DNA of 44,059 bases, from positions 1-44,059 of the forward strand of contig CAYWGC010000029.1 of NCBI GenBank assembly GCA_964457755.1, in the 5' to 3' direction. The notes beneath the pieces were generated by a model. That model ran no database searches and had not been told where the DNA came from. It saw nothing but the letters and a program-made list of their open reading frames with translations. Source of the DNA: Tharpella sp964457755. GTDB taxonomy: Bacteria; Desulfobacterota; Anaeroferrophillalia; Anaeroferrophillales; Tharpellaceae. The translations under genes were made by a program, and so were the position numbers. The first letter of the stretch is position 1. Each line of letters opens with the position of its first letter. Positions 1-8,153 of this stretch are shown here, piece after piece.

Positions 1-1
1 T

Positions 2-79
2 GCGCAAGTAGATGATTTACATAGATATATTTTTTACGCTGTTAAATATGGGTTAGGGCTGAAAGGAGCAGGATTATGA
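2..79 (+). CDS. C-terminal end of an unidentified upstream gene (partial)
   Basis: The second forward frame is open from the left edge to a TGA at 77-79, about 25 codons, ending in the residues YGLGLKGAGL. The stop overlaps the ATG of the next gene as ATGA, the usual sign of translational coupling, which favours a real gene end over a chance reading frame. Too little remains to name the family. The neighbour's ribosome binding site (GAAAGGAG) lies inside this tail. Confidence 0.4.
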   Translation, partial: AQVDDLHRYIFYAVKYGLGLKGAGL

Positions 80-1188
80 CAGTTAAAGTTTATATGGCGG
101 ACTTAAGGACAAGTTTTAAAGATAACCTGTTTACTAAAATTGGTCGTCTTTTGGAATGTGTGGGGTTGCCTGAAGGAGTCAAGCCGCAATCAATGACGGC
201 TATCAAGTTACACTTTGGTGAAGAGGGTAATGCTTCGTTTATTCGGCCGATTTTGGTGCGCCCGGTGGTTGATGCGATTCACGCTTTGCAAAGTAAAGCT
301 TTTGTCACTGATACCAATACCCTCTATGTCGGGGCCCGCAGTGATGCCGTCAGCCATCTCGAAACCGCGACCAGGCATGGTTTTAATTTCCCGGTGCTTA
401 ATGCGCCGGTTTTGATTGCAGATGGTTTGCGTGGCAATAGTACTCGCACGGTGAAGGTTGGTTTGCGGCATTTTGATGAGGTTAAGATTGCGGCCGATAT
501 TTTTAATGCCGATTCTATGGTGGTTATGAGTCATTTTAAAGGTCACGAACTGCCGGGGTTTGGTGGGGCTTTGAAGAATTTGGGTATGGGTTGTGCCGGG
601 CGTGAAGGGAAATTGAGTCAGCACGCCAATATCAGTCCCAAGGTGGTACGCAAACGGTGTGTCGGGTGTGGGCAGTGTCTCTCCTGGTGTCCGGCCGGAG
701 CCATTAGCCTGGATGAGGAGAGCGGTAAGGCGGTTATTGATAATGAACCCTGTGTGGGGTGTGGTGAGTGTATTGTTATCTGTCCGCAGAATGCGATCAA
801 TATTCGTTGGAATGAAACCATCCCGGTTTTTCAGGAAAAGATGATCGAGTACGCCTTTGGCGCTTGTCACGGTAAGCGCGAGAGATGTTTTTTTATAAAT
901 TTTGTTATGCAGGTGAGCCCGGCTTGTGACTGTTACGGGCATAACGATATGCCGATTGTGGCTGATATAGGGATTTTGGCATCATCGGATCCGGTGGCTT
1001 TGGATCAGGCTTGTGCTGATCTGGTGATTGCGGCACCGGGGATGCCGGGCAGCGCTTTGGGGACCGAGATCGGGGCTGGAAGTGATAAATTTAAAATCCT
1101 CTATCCTGAGGTTGATTGGCAGCCGCAATTGGCCTATGCTGAAGAGATTGGCTTAGGTTCGCGAAGTTATGATCTTGAAAAAGTGTAA
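76..1188 (+). CDS. DUF362 family protein with two 4Fe-4S ferredoxin motifs
   Basis: The 370-residue protein has the DUF362 fold region at both ends. Conserved stretches include KLHFGEEGN near residue 45, SHFKGHELPGFGGALKNLGMG near 153-173 and a C-terminal DPVALDQACADL. A dicluster ferredoxin insert sits in the middle, with CVGCGQCLSWCP near residue 195 and CVGCGECIVICP near 224. Each motif has the CxxCxxCxxxC spacing for one 4Fe-4S cluster. No signal peptide is visible, so it is probably a cytoplasmic electron carrier or redox enzyme. DUF362 proteins of anaerobes have no settled reaction. The ATG at 76 is preceded by GAAAGGAG at good spacing and overlaps the upstream gene's stop. The family assignment is firm; a specific function is not claimed. 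Confidence 0.9.
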   Translation: MTVKVYMADLRTSFKDNLFTKIGRLLECVGLPEGVKPQSMTAIKLHFGEEGNASFIRPILVRPVVDAIHALQSKAFVTDTNTLYVGARSDAVSHLETATRHGFNFPVLNAPVLIADGLRGNSTRTVKVGLRHFDEVKIAADIFNADSMVVMSHFKGHELPGFGGALKNLGMGCAGREGKLSQHANISPKVVRKRCVGCGQCLSWCPAGAISLDEESGKAVIDNEPCVGCGECIVICPQNAINIRWNETIPVFQEKMIEYAFGACHGKRERCFFINFVMQVSPACDCYGHNDMPIVADIGILASSDPVALDQACADLVIAAPGMPGSALGTEIGAGSDKFKILYPEVDWQPQLAYAEEIGLGSRSYDLEKV

Positions 1189-1256
1189 TGGCGCTGGTAA
1201 AATCAGGAAAATGCTTGCATTTTTATGCCTTTTGGTGTAGCACGCCCTGTTCTTGG

Positions 1257-1318
1257 TTCAGGCTCGAGAAAAGTAGTTTATTTCGAGTGGCTGAAACTTC
1301 CTTGCCCCGGTTTGGGGC
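1257..1318 (+). promoter_or_regulatory. Structured leader upstream of rpsF (possible S6:S18 autoregulatory RNA)
   Basis: The 160 bases between the DUF362 gene and rpsF hold two inverted repeats: TTCAG.CTCGA (1257-1267) pairing with TCGAG...CTGAA (1283-1295), then GCCCC (1304-1308) pairing with GGGGC (1314-1318). Leaders of rpsF operons in many bacteria bind the S6:S18 complex. The position fits, but I cannot confirm the family consensus by eye; the second hairpin could also be a weak attenuator. Confidence 0.35.
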
Positions 1319-1348
1319 TATTAAACTCAGAAGGAGGAAATCTGAAAA

Positions 1349-1840
1349 ATGAGTGAATTGGTAAGAAAGTATGAGTTGATCTACATCCATCCCGGCAATT
1401 TGCCGAGTGAAGATGTGGAGAATGTTGACGAGATCCTGAACGGGACTCTTGAGCGTATGGATGGCGAGCTTCTGCATCGTGAAGATTGGGGTGTTAGAGC
1501 TTTGGCTTACCAGGTGAAAAAGAATGCTGAAGGGCGTTATATCCTGGTTCGTTTAGCCTGCTCACCGGATTGTCTGAAAGAGATTGAGCGGCGTTTCAAG
1601 ATTACTGAGTCTGTGATTAAATTCCTCTCCGTGCGTTTGGCAGATAATTATGTGCAGGAAGTTATTCCTGAAGTTGTCGAAGAGGTTGCTGCAGAAGGGA
1701 CTGAGGAAAAGACCCCGGAAGAGGGTGAAGAAAAGACCTCGGAAGAGAGTGTTGTAGCGGTAGCGGAAGAGGTTGTTGCTGAGGATAAGGCTGCAGGCGG
1801 TAGCGATGATGCTGAAGATAAAAATGCGGGAGAAGAATAA
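1349..1840 (+). CDS. rpsF: 30S ribosomal protein S6
   Basis: S6 binds 16S rRNA with S18 in the platform of the small subunit. The first ~105 residues match the family (YELIYIHPGNLPSED, DWGVRALAYQVKKNAEGRYILVRL, ERRFKITESVIKFLSVRL). The roughly 55 residues after that are an acidic, Glu-rich, low-complexity tail. This makes the protein 163 residues against about 95-135 in most bacteria; such tails recur in deltaproteobacterial S6. The start has a strong AGAAGGAGGAAA box. The stop shares one base with the rpsR start (TAATG), so S6 and S18 are translationally coupled, as expected for obligate partners. Confidence 0.97.
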   Translation: MSELVRKYELIYIHPGNLPSEDVENVDEILNGTLERMDGELLHREDWGVRALAYQVKKNAEGRYILVRLACSPDCLKEIERRFKITESVIKFLSVRLADNYVQEVIPEVVEEVAAEGTEEKTPEEGEEKTSEESVVAVAEEVVAEDKAAGGSDDAEDKNAGEE

Positions 1841-2118
1841 TGGCTTTTGCAAGGAAAAAAACTGACGTCAAAGGCGGTCGTCGCCGCTCTTTTGTGACTC
1901 GTAGAAAATATTGTCGTTTTTGTGCCGATAGCTCCTTGTCGATTGATTACAAGGATATTCGTCTGCTGCGCTACTATATCAGCGAAAAAGGTAAAATTGT
2001 CCCGCGTCGTATCTCCGGGACCTGCTCTGCGCATCAGCGTGAGTTGATGGCGGCGATTAAACGGGCTCGTAATATTGCCCTGTTACCTTTTTCGGTAAGT
2101 ACTCCGAAACCTTATTAA
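1840..2118 (+). CDS. rpsR: 30S ribosomal protein S18
   Basis: The 92-residue protein carries the S18 core: the basic RRKYCRFCAD stretch, then DYKDIRLLRYYISEKGKIVPRRISGTC and the terminal HQRELMAAIKRARNIALLPF. It assembles with S6 on the platform of the 30S subunit. The N-terminus is enriched in Arg and Lys, as usual. The ATG overlaps the rpsF stop, and the following membrane gene begins 43 bases downstream on the same strand, so the whole set is probably one transcript. Confidence 0.97.
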   Translation: MAFARKKTDVKGGRRRSFVTRRKYCRFCADSSLSIDYKDIRLLRYYISEKGKIVPRRISGTCSAHQRELMAAIKRARNIALLPFSVSTPKPY

Positions 2119-2160
2119 TGGGGGACGATAAATCTTGTATGGTGCGGAGTTTAAAAAATT

Positions 2161-3144
2161 TTGGTTGAGGATCAGGTTCTTGTAAGTCGGGCTTTACCAA
2201 TAGCGGTAATTACGACAGTTTTGCTCTATCTGGGCGGAGCTCTTTTTCCGATTGTTGGGGCTTTGATTGGGTTGGCTGCAATTGCACCGGGAGTATATCT
2301 TCGTTTTCAAACCTCTTTGCGCTGGCCGCCAACCGTGATGGTGCTGGCCGTTATCGGCTTGCTTTTCTTAGGTTTTAGAACCCCGTCACCGGTAGCCGTC
2401 TATTTCTTTGAATTCGGTCTCTCCAGTTTGGTGCTTGATGATCTGCTCAGACGTCGCCGTCCTGGAGTAGAGACTATTTTTATAGCTGCTGCTGTAACCA
2501 CATTAATTGTGGTTTTGTTGATGCTGTGGTTGAGCCATGATCAAGGGTTGACGCCGGTTCTTTTGACCGAGCGTTTTCTGCAGGCTAATATCGCGGCGGT
2601 TTGCACCATCTATGAGAATGCCGGGGTTTCAGCCGTGCAGCTTGCGGCTTTGCGGCAGGCGGCGGAAGAGGTTGCGGTTTGGGCTGGATCTTTTTTCCCG
2701 ACCTTGCTCTTTATAGCTTTCTTCGCGGTTCAGGCTTTTGGCTTCGGGGTTGCACGCCTCATTTATAGTAAGTTTCATGAGGTTCCGCCGGAGTTGCTGA
2801 GAGAGGCAACCTCTTTTTCTCGGATCCAGATACCGGCGCTGATGGTTTGGCCTTTGATACTCTGTTTGGCCGGGGTGCTCTTTTTACCGTTATCGGGTCT
2901 GTTTCGTTTTGCCTTGCTGAATGGCGCAGGTATTTTATTTTTTGCCTATCTGATTCAGGGTTTGGCGATTGTGCAGTTTGCTTTTGAAGCCTTTGCCGTG
3001 GGCAGGGTTCAGAGGTTTTTTGTTTTTTTCTTTTTTTTAGCATTTCAGTTTCTTTTTATCTTTTTTGTTCTGCTCGGGATATTTGATACCTGGCTGGATA
3101 TCAGGTTGCGGATTATGCGCCGTCAGCAGAGTTTGGAAAAGTAA
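2161..3144 (+). CDS. DUF2232 polytopic membrane protein
   Basis: The 327-residue, very hydrophobic protein has about eight membrane segments. Clear ones lie near residues 12-45, 55-75, 85-120, 175-200, 215-245, 250-275 and 280-310, separated by short polar loops (RRRRPG, KFHEVPPELLREA). DUF2232 genes sit between rpsR and rplI in many deltaproteobacteria and Firmicutes, and that synteny is the main support. The biochemical role is not established. The start is a TTG at 2161; no in-frame ATG lies between it and the upstream stop, and GGAG occurs about 12 bases upstream, so the exact start is less certain than the gene. The C-terminus is basic (RLRIMRRQQSLEK). Confidence 0.85.
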   Translation: MVEDQVLVSRALPIAVITTVLLYLGGALFPIVGALIGLAAIAPGVYLRFQTSLRWPPTVMVLAVIGLLFLGFRTPSPVAVYFFEFGLSSLVLDDLLRRRRPGVETIFIAAAVTTLIVVLLMLWLSHDQGLTPVLLTERFLQANIAAVCTIYENAGVSAVQLAALRQAAEEVAVWAGSFFPTLLFIAFFAVQAFGFGVARLIYSKFHEVPPELLREATSFSRIQIPALMVWPLILCLAGVLFLPLSGLFRFALLNGAGILFFAYLIQGLAIVQFAFEAFAVGRVQRFFVFFFFLAFQFLFIFFVLLGIFDTWLDIRLRIMRRQQSLEK

Positions 3145-3193
3145 TTTTAGTTGCTGTCAAGAAACTGTAGTAAATATTTTTGGAGGATATATT

Positions 3194-3709
3194 ATGAGAA
3201 TAATCTTACAGGAGGCGGTTGAGCATCTTGGTAATATCGGCGAATTGGTGACGGTCGCTGATGGTTATGCTCGCAACTATCTTTTGCCGACCGGGCGGGC
3301 GATAGTGGCCAACGAGGGTAATATCAATTATGTTAAACATCATCTTAGAGGTCTCGAAAAAAAGAGACTTCGTTTGCAGGCTGATGGCGAAGCCATGCGC
3401 GATCGTTTGGCTTTATTGAAACTTGAATTCGAACGTAAAGTCGGGGAACAGGGCAAACTTTTTGGCTCAGTTACCGTCATGGATATTGCGGAGAAGATTC
3501 AAGCGTGCGGAGTTGATATTGACCGGCGCAAGATTGAGTTGCCCGAAGCTATCAAGAGTGTCGGCGATTTCAAAGCCTTGGTTAAGGTGCAGATGGGGAT
3601 TGTTGCAGAAGTCAGCATTGTCGTGCTTGGTGATCAGGAAGATGTGGTTCTGGCTGAAGCTGACAAGGTTGCAGAGGATCCTTCTGCAGAAAGCACTGAG
3701 GTCATTTAA
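3194..3709 (+). CDS. rplI: 50S ribosomal protein L9
   Basis: L9 binds 23S rRNA near the L1 stalk. Residues 1-55 are the N-terminal rRNA-binding domain (MRIILQEAVEHLGNIGELV, GYARNYLLPTGRAI). A long charged connecting helix follows, then the C-terminal domain (GKLFGSVTVMDIAEKIQ, IDRRKIELPEAIKSVGDF). A short acidic tail (about 20 residues) resembles the S6 tail in this operon. The reading frame is open further upstream to 3065, but ATG 3194 is chosen because it gives the universal L9 N-terminus and follows TTTTGGAGGATATAT. The earlier frame overlaps the DUF2232 gene. Confidence 0.97.
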   Translation: MRIILQEAVEHLGNIGELVTVADGYARNYLLPTGRAIVANEGNINYVKHHLRGLEKKRLRLQADGEAMRDRLALLKLEFERKVGEQGKLFGSVTVMDIAEKIQACGVDIDRRKIELPEAIKSVGDFKALVKVQMGIVAEVSIVVLGDQEDVVLAEADKVAEDPSAESTEVI

Positions 3710-3723
3710 TAGTAGTAACGTTT

Positions 3724-3759
3724 CAGTGACGGCCTTAATTAAGTTAACGGCCGTCACTG
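3724..3759. terminator. Inverted repeat ending the ribosomal operon
   Basis: CAGTGACGGCC (3724-3734) pairs perfectly with GGCCGTCACTG (3749-3759) around a 14-base loop, 15 bases past the rplI stop. The downstream strand is A-rich rather than T-rich, so it is not a textbook intrinsic terminator; it may be a 3'-end stabilising hairpin. Confidence 0.55.
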
Positions 3760-4062
3760 GTTAAAAAAATATTTAGAGTTTTTCCTGATTCTGGCGCTTC
3801 AACTTTTCCTTTCATTCCTTCTCTTTTTACTATACATATCTAATCTGTTTAACTTGACTTTCAGCTAAGAGAGTTGTTGTTGAACTGTTTCCAAGCTTCT
3901 AAATTAAAATAACACTCTGCTTTTTGGGGTTGAAAAACCATTGCAGATATGTTTATGTTTTTTCAGGTTTGCCGCAGAGTTACCAGATTGGTGTCAGGCC
4001 GGGGATAGCCAGGATTAATATTGGGCCACGTTTTTTTTCGTAGGGCCAGCAAGAGGTTGTTA
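3760..4062. other. Non-coding interval before dnaB
   Basis: About 300 AT-rich bases with no supported gene. A possible promoter for dnaB is TTGAAA at about 3930 with an AT-rich -10 region around 3947-3957. The stretch 4021-4062 is in frame with dnaB from a TTG, but it encodes a poor basic extension and is treated as leader. I see no RNA gene here. Confidence 0.4.
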
Positions 4063-5502
4063 ATGGTAAAAAAGAGTAAACCCAAAGATACGACTGACTC
4101 TCTTAGAATACCGCCGCAAAGTCTGATGGCGGAAGAGGCACTTCTCGGCGGGGTTATGCTGGAGAACGAGGCTTTAATTCAGGTTACTGACTATGTGCGG
4201 GAGGACGATTTTTATCGCCCTGGTAACCGCGAGATATTTAGAACTATTCTGACCCTGGCCAAAAACAATGAACCGATTGATCTGGTTACTGTCGCTGATC
4301 ATCTAAAACAGATGCAGAAGCTTGATCAAATCGGGGGTAGCGGCTATCTCTCATCTTTAGTTGATAATGTGCATACGGCTGCCAACCTGATGGCCTATGC
4401 CCGGATTGTCAAGAATAAGTCACTGCTCAGAGGTTTGATTAATACGGCAACGGATATTGTTGAGCGCAGTTATGGTGAGGTTGAAGATGTTGATCTGCTG
4501 GTTGATGATGCAGAAAAATCGATTCTCGACGTTGCCCGCAAGCGTAGCCAGTCGGAAATAACCCCGATAGACGAGATTGTAAAAAGCAGTTTCGCTGCAA
4601 TTGATGCGGCCTATCGGAGCAATACCACGATTACCGGGGTGCCCACCGGGTTTGCCGGGATCGATAATCTTTCCTGTGGTTTTCAACGGTCCGATCTAAT
4701 TATTATCGCTGGTCGTCCGAGTATGGGGAAAACCTCTTTTGCCCTTAATATTGCCCATAATGCATCGGCCAATCCCGAGACCTCAACCCACGTCGCTTTC
4801 TTCTCCCTGGAGATGTCCAAAGAGCAACTGGTGACCAGATTGCTCTGCAGCCAGTCAGAGATCAACGCTCAGACGATCAGACGCGGGTTTTTAAAGGATG
4901 AAGATTGGCCGCGCCTTTCAGAAGCCGCAGCTGTGGTTTCTGAATTGCCTCTCTATATTGATGATACGGCCGCTATCACCGTGATGGAGATGCGGGCTAA
5001 AGCGCGGCGTCTGAAAAATGGTAAAGGTCTCGATATGGTCGTTGTTGACTACCTGCAATTGATGCGGGGTGATGGCGAGAGCCGGGAGCGGGAGATCTCC
5101 GAAATCTCACGCTCATTAAAAGCGATGGCAAAAGAGTTGGAGATTCCGGTTGTTGCTCTTTCTCAGTTGAATCGTAGCGTTGAATCGCGGATCGATAAAC
5201 GGCCGCAACTTTCAGATCTGCGTGAATCTGGAGCGATTGAGCAGGATGCCGATGTCATTATGTTTGTCTATCGCGATGAGGTCTACAATAAAGATAATCC
5301 CGAAAATGCCGGTTTAGCGGAAATTCTTGTAAGAAAACAGAGAAATGGTCCAACCGGGGTGGTTAATATGAGATTTTTTGGTGAATTTACCACCTTTCGG
5401 GATGTCGACACCCGTTATGATGATTATTCTGGTGTTCCCGAAGATGGTATGGGGGAGGCTGAGGCCGATTTCTCTCATTTCGATGGCATGCCTGATTCCT
5501 GA
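4063..5502 (+). CDS. dnaB: Replicative DNA helicase DnaB
   Basis: The 479-residue ring helicase unwinds DNA at the replication fork using ATP. The N-terminal domain (IPPQSLMAEEALLGGVML) is followed by a linker and the RecA-like C-terminal domain. That domain contains Walker A GRPSMGKTS near residue 222, FFSLEMSKEQL, the Walker B region VVVDYLQLM and the late motifs ELEIPVVALSQLNRSVE and SDLRESGAIEQDADVIMF. No intein interrupts it, and the length is normal. ATG 4063 is preferred over TTG 4021 because it follows AAGAGG at good spacing and gives the usual short N-terminus before IPPQS. The gene follows rplI in the common rplI-dnaB order. Confidence 0.97.
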   Translation: MVKKSKPKDTTDSLRIPPQSLMAEEALLGGVMLENEALIQVTDYVREDDFYRPGNREIFRTILTLAKNNEPIDLVTVADHLKQMQKLDQIGGSGYLSSLVDNVHTAANLMAYARIVKNKSLLRGLINTATDIVERSYGEVEDVDLLVDDAEKSILDVARKRSQSEITPIDEIVKSSFAAIDAAYRSNTTITGVPTGFAGIDNLSCGFQRSDLIIIAGRPSMGKTSFALNIAHNASANPETSTHVAFFSLEMSKEQLVTRLLCSQSEINAQTIRRGFLKDEDWPRLSEAAAVVSELPLYIDDTAAITVMEMRAKARRLKNGKGLDMVVVDYLQLMRGDGESREREISEISRSLKAMAKELEIPVVALSQLNRSVESRIDKRPQLSDLRESGAIEQDADVIMFVYRDEVYNKDNPENAGLAEILVRKQRNGPTGVVNMRFFGEFTTFRDVDTRYDDYSGVPEDGMGEAEADFSHFDGMPDS

Positions 5503-5548
5503 TAGGCTTATAAATGTCAATCTTAATCTTTTGTGAAAGGAGTCACTG

Positions 5549-6010
5549 ATGTTGGGAGTCCGGAGGAAGATTATGGTTGCCGTAGACGGTTCTGCGGTTT
5601 CCGACAAAGCTGTGCATGAGGCCGTTTGGCTGGCTGGATGTCAGGCTGGTAAGTTCAAAAATAAACTTTTTGCAGTTTTCGTTAAAGCTGATCGGGTCAG
5701 GGACTACGACGACCTTTTTGTCAAAGGGGTTTCAGCAGAGAGTGAAATAGATGATCGTTGGCATAAGATTATTGACGATGCTTTTCTGGTGATCAGGAAA
5801 CTTGCGGCAGAAAAAGAGATCTCTCTTGAAACAATAGTTGTTGAAGGGGCTCCAGCCGCTTCCATTAATCACCTGGTGCACGAGCGTGACATTGATCTTC
5901 TGGTTATCGGCAGTACCGGAAAAGGGGCCGTAAAGAGAGCCTTTTTGGGCAGCGTTTCCGCTGAACTAATCGAACATGCATCCTGTGGGGTCTATCTCGT
6001 GCGGGCGTGA
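5549..6010 (+). CDS. Universal stress protein (UspA family)
   Basis: The 153-residue single Usp domain begins KIMVAVDGSAVSDKAVHEAVWLA. It ends with GSTGKGAVKRAFLGS, the G-2x-G-9x-G-S/T phosphate-binding motif of ATP-binding Usp proteins, followed by VSAELIEHASCGVYLVRA. It is a cytoplasmic nucleotide-binding protein, usually linked to stress or energy limitation; the specific role is not predictable. ATG 5549 has a strong GAAAGGAG box. It starts 46 bases after dnaB with no terminator between them, so it may be co-transcribed. Confidence 0.93.
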   Translation: MLGVRRKIMVAVDGSAVSDKAVHEAVWLAGCQAGKFKNKLFAVFVKADRVRDYDDLFVKGVSAESEIDDRWHKIIDDAFLVIRKLAAEKEISLETIVVEGAPAASINHLVHERDIDLLVIGSTGKGAVKRAFLGSVSAELIEHASCGVYLVRA

Positions 6011-6089
6011 TTGATTGATCTCTGTAAGGATGAGAGCATGCTTTCGGCTTGTTTCAGAGAGGTGTAGCCGGTGGCTTGAACCGAAAAAC

Positions 6090-6239
6090 ATGCAGTATCT
6101 AACGGCTTTGGCCCGCCTCTACCTGGCCGAGAATAAATTGACCGAGGCGGCTGAACTGGCTGAAAAAATGATAGCTACAGCCCCCAATAACCTGATTGGT
6201 CAACAGTTGCTAGGATTCTGTCGGGTTAAAGGGTTTTGA
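6090..6239 (+). pseudogene. Remnant of a TPR-repeat protein
   Basis: An ATG at 6090 opens about 49 residues (MQYLTALARLYLAENK, then LTEAAELAEKMIATAPNN) with the A-x-L-Y-L and A-P-N-N pattern of a tetratricopeptide repeat. The frame stays open back to 6015, but that part does not look like protein. One and a half TPR units cannot form a normal TPR domain, and part of the sequence recurs at 8154-8216, so it is read as the 3' remnant of a larger gene. It could also be a tiny intact TPR peptide. Confidence 0.5.
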
Positions 6240-6411
6240 TTTTAGCCGATGTCTCATTTTGCTTACGGGGTCGGCATCTTCGGCTAACGGGGCCGGTTGG
6301 TAGAAAAATTGTGTATGCATTTAAGGAGGGAATTGAAAAAATAATCCTATTACGATATTAAACATGTGTCTTTTAATCGAGGATAATATATGATATGTTC
6401 GGGGTCTGACC

Positions 6412-7956
6412 CTATGTGTTGCCGAAAATATCGTCATATTTGTGTTCAATCGCCAGCGCTTCAGCATCGGTCAGTTGCTTAAATTCCCTTTCTCGCGCCC
6501 GTCTTGACAGCTGACCGCCGTTTTGTTTGAGAAAACGGATTAGTAAGTCAACGAACCTGTCTGGCATGTCGATATAGTTTTTGATGAAGTTATTAAGAAG
6601 GTCGTACCTCTTTAAGTATTCTACTTCTTCAGGCAGTGTTTTATTAATGGTTTCCTCGACACATTCGAAGAGAAACTCAGCCTGTCTGGTCGCATCAAAA
6701 TAGCGATATAGATCAATAGTATTATTTAAAACCTCAACATTATTTCTTTCAGTTGGTCGCCATTCGATCAGGTTAAGTCTGGGTTTTGAATAATACTCCA
6801 AAGTTTTTCGGTAGACCTCAATACGTTCCAGGATGACTGCGGAAACCGGAAAAACCAGTCCTTTGGGGACAAATCCTTTTTCTGCCAGAACATGATGAAA
6901 AAGGTAACGATGTATCCGGCCGTTACCATCTTCAAATGGGTGGATAAAAACGAAACCAAAGGCAATTACTGTCGCCATCAGAACCGCGTCGAAATCGCCT
7001 TCACCAAGAAGCTGGCAGGTTTCCATGAGACCGGACAGGAGGCTTTCCAGGTCTTCAGTGCGGGCGGAGATATGATCGGGCATGGGCACTCCCGTTGAGC
7101 GATCATGTTCGCCAACAAAACCTCCTTCCGTGCGGTATCCGAGTTTAACGAAACGATTATCGGCAATGACAATTGTTTGTAGATATTTCAGTTCCTGGAG
7201 GTTCAGCTGACGCTGTCCGGCTTCACCAATAATCTTTCCCCAGCGTCCAATTCGGTTCTGGGGCGGATCTTCTCCCTCAATCGTGTAGGATGCCTTGGAG
7301 TCTTTCAGTAGCAGAAACGCTGCCGCCCTGCTCAAAAGATCGGCATGGATTTTTCCGATATGATCAATGGCTGTTTGAGACAAATTCATGTCAATGAAGC
7401 GCTCAAGCTTAGCCGTTTTCCTGATAAGCGGGCAGAAACCGCGAGTACCCGGCAAATTGTTGCGAACGCGATGACGGCGGGAGTCGCGTGGTTGCCCCGG
7501 GTACTGCAAAGCATTATTAATCAGAGGCACAAAATTGCCCGTGGTTGTATCTTTAATATCGAGCTTCACTTTTAGTAGCCATTCCCACAAAAACCAAAGC
7601 CTGCGACTGTAAGCTCCAGTCGGCTCAGAACGAACAATAGCTTCAACGGCTTTTGGCTCAATAGTGGCAAATAAAGCTTTTAAAATAGCCAGGTCAACGC
7701 CTTCATGCTTCAAGGCAAATCTCAGATGGCTATATAAACTGTCATCCGGTTTATGGCGCGGCGTGAAAATGTGCCACCGCCCCTTGTCATATTTCTTATG
7801 TTTAGTGCCGATAGCACAAAGATAGTCGGGTATGGGAACCGACAAATTGTGTGCTTCAATAAGAGCGGCATATCCTGCCAGGCTCGTTCCTTCCCCCCAA
7901 GTGTGAAATTCGTGAAAAAGAGTTTTGGAACGTGATTTTTGATTATATATAGACAT
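6412..7956 (-). CDS. Fic-domain protein (probable AMP transferase), class II
   Basis: Fic proteins usually transfer AMP from ATP to a hydroxyl side chain of a target protein. The catalytic loop HPFEDGNGRIHR near residue 338 matches HxFx[D/E]GNGRxxR completely, so the catalytic His and anion-binding residues are present. Upstream, SYTIEG near residue 222 fits the (S/T)xxxE(G/N) inhibitory helix, whose Glu blocks productive ATP binding; its position N-terminal to the Fic core indicates class II. The ~190 N-terminal and ~100 C-terminal residues are of unclear function; the latter may include a winged helix. The 514-residue length is typical of stand-alone Fic proteins. It is on the opposite strand to its neighbours and lies between two copies of a TPR fragment, consistent with gain by transfer. 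No antitoxin gene is adjacent; the inhibitory helix is built in. Confidence 0.93.
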   Translation of the reverse strand: MSIYNQKSRSKTLFHEFHTWGEGTSLAGYAALIEAHNLSVPIPDYLCAIGTKHKKYDKGRWHIFTPRHKPDDSLYSHLRFALKHEGVDLAILKALFATIEPKAVEAIVRSEPTGAYSRRLWFLWEWLLKVKLDIKDTTTGNFVPLINNALQYPGQPRDSRRHRVRNNLPGTRGFCPLIRKTAKLERFIDMNLSQTAIDHIGKIHADLLSRAAAFLLLKDSKASYTIEGEDPPQNRIGRWGKIIGEAGQRQLNLQELKYLQTIVIADNRFVKLGYRTEGGFVGEHDRSTGVPMPDHISARTEDLESLLSGLMETCQLLGEGDFDAVLMATVIAFGFVFIHPFEDGNGRIHRYLFHHVLAEKGFVPKGLVFPVSAVILERIEVYRKTLEYYSKPRLNLIEWRPTERNNVEVLNNTIDLYRYFDATRQAEFLFECVEETINKTLPEEVEYLKRYDLLNNFIKNYIDMPDRFVDLLIRFLKQNGGQLSRRAREREFKQLTDAEALAIEHKYDDIFGNT

Positions 7957-7971
7957 TTTTATGTATTCTCA

Positions 7972-7986
7972 TTTCGAAATTCGAAT
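7972..7986. promoter_or_regulatory. Tandem palindromes before the Fic gene (possible operator)
   Basis: TTTCGAAA (7972-7979) and ATTCGAAT (7979-7986) are two perfect 8-bp palindromes sharing one base, with TCGAA repeated every 7 bp. They lie 16-30 bases upstream of the Fic start, where a repressor would block transcription or translation. No regulator is encoded next door, so the binding protein is unknown. Confidence 0.3.
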
Positions 7987-8153
7987 GCATCATGTCATGA
8001 AAAACGATTATTGTCTATGAATTCTGATTATATTCTAATTATTTTGTGAATAGTAAATCTGTAGACCTGGTCAGGTTCGGGAGTCACGAAGCGGCTGATT
8101 TCTTTTGTTTTACGACCTTAGACAAAATGATAACGACGTATCTATACCATGGA

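Noticed and set aside
208..942. 244-codon open frame on the minus strand
   Set aside because: It lies fully opposite the DUF362/ferredoxin gene, whose Cys motifs and start signals are convincing; the minus-strand protein has no recognisable motif.
3065..3193. 43-residue N-terminal extension of L9
   Set aside because: It overlaps the DUF2232 gene, and ATG 3194 gives the conserved L9 start with a strong ribosome binding site.
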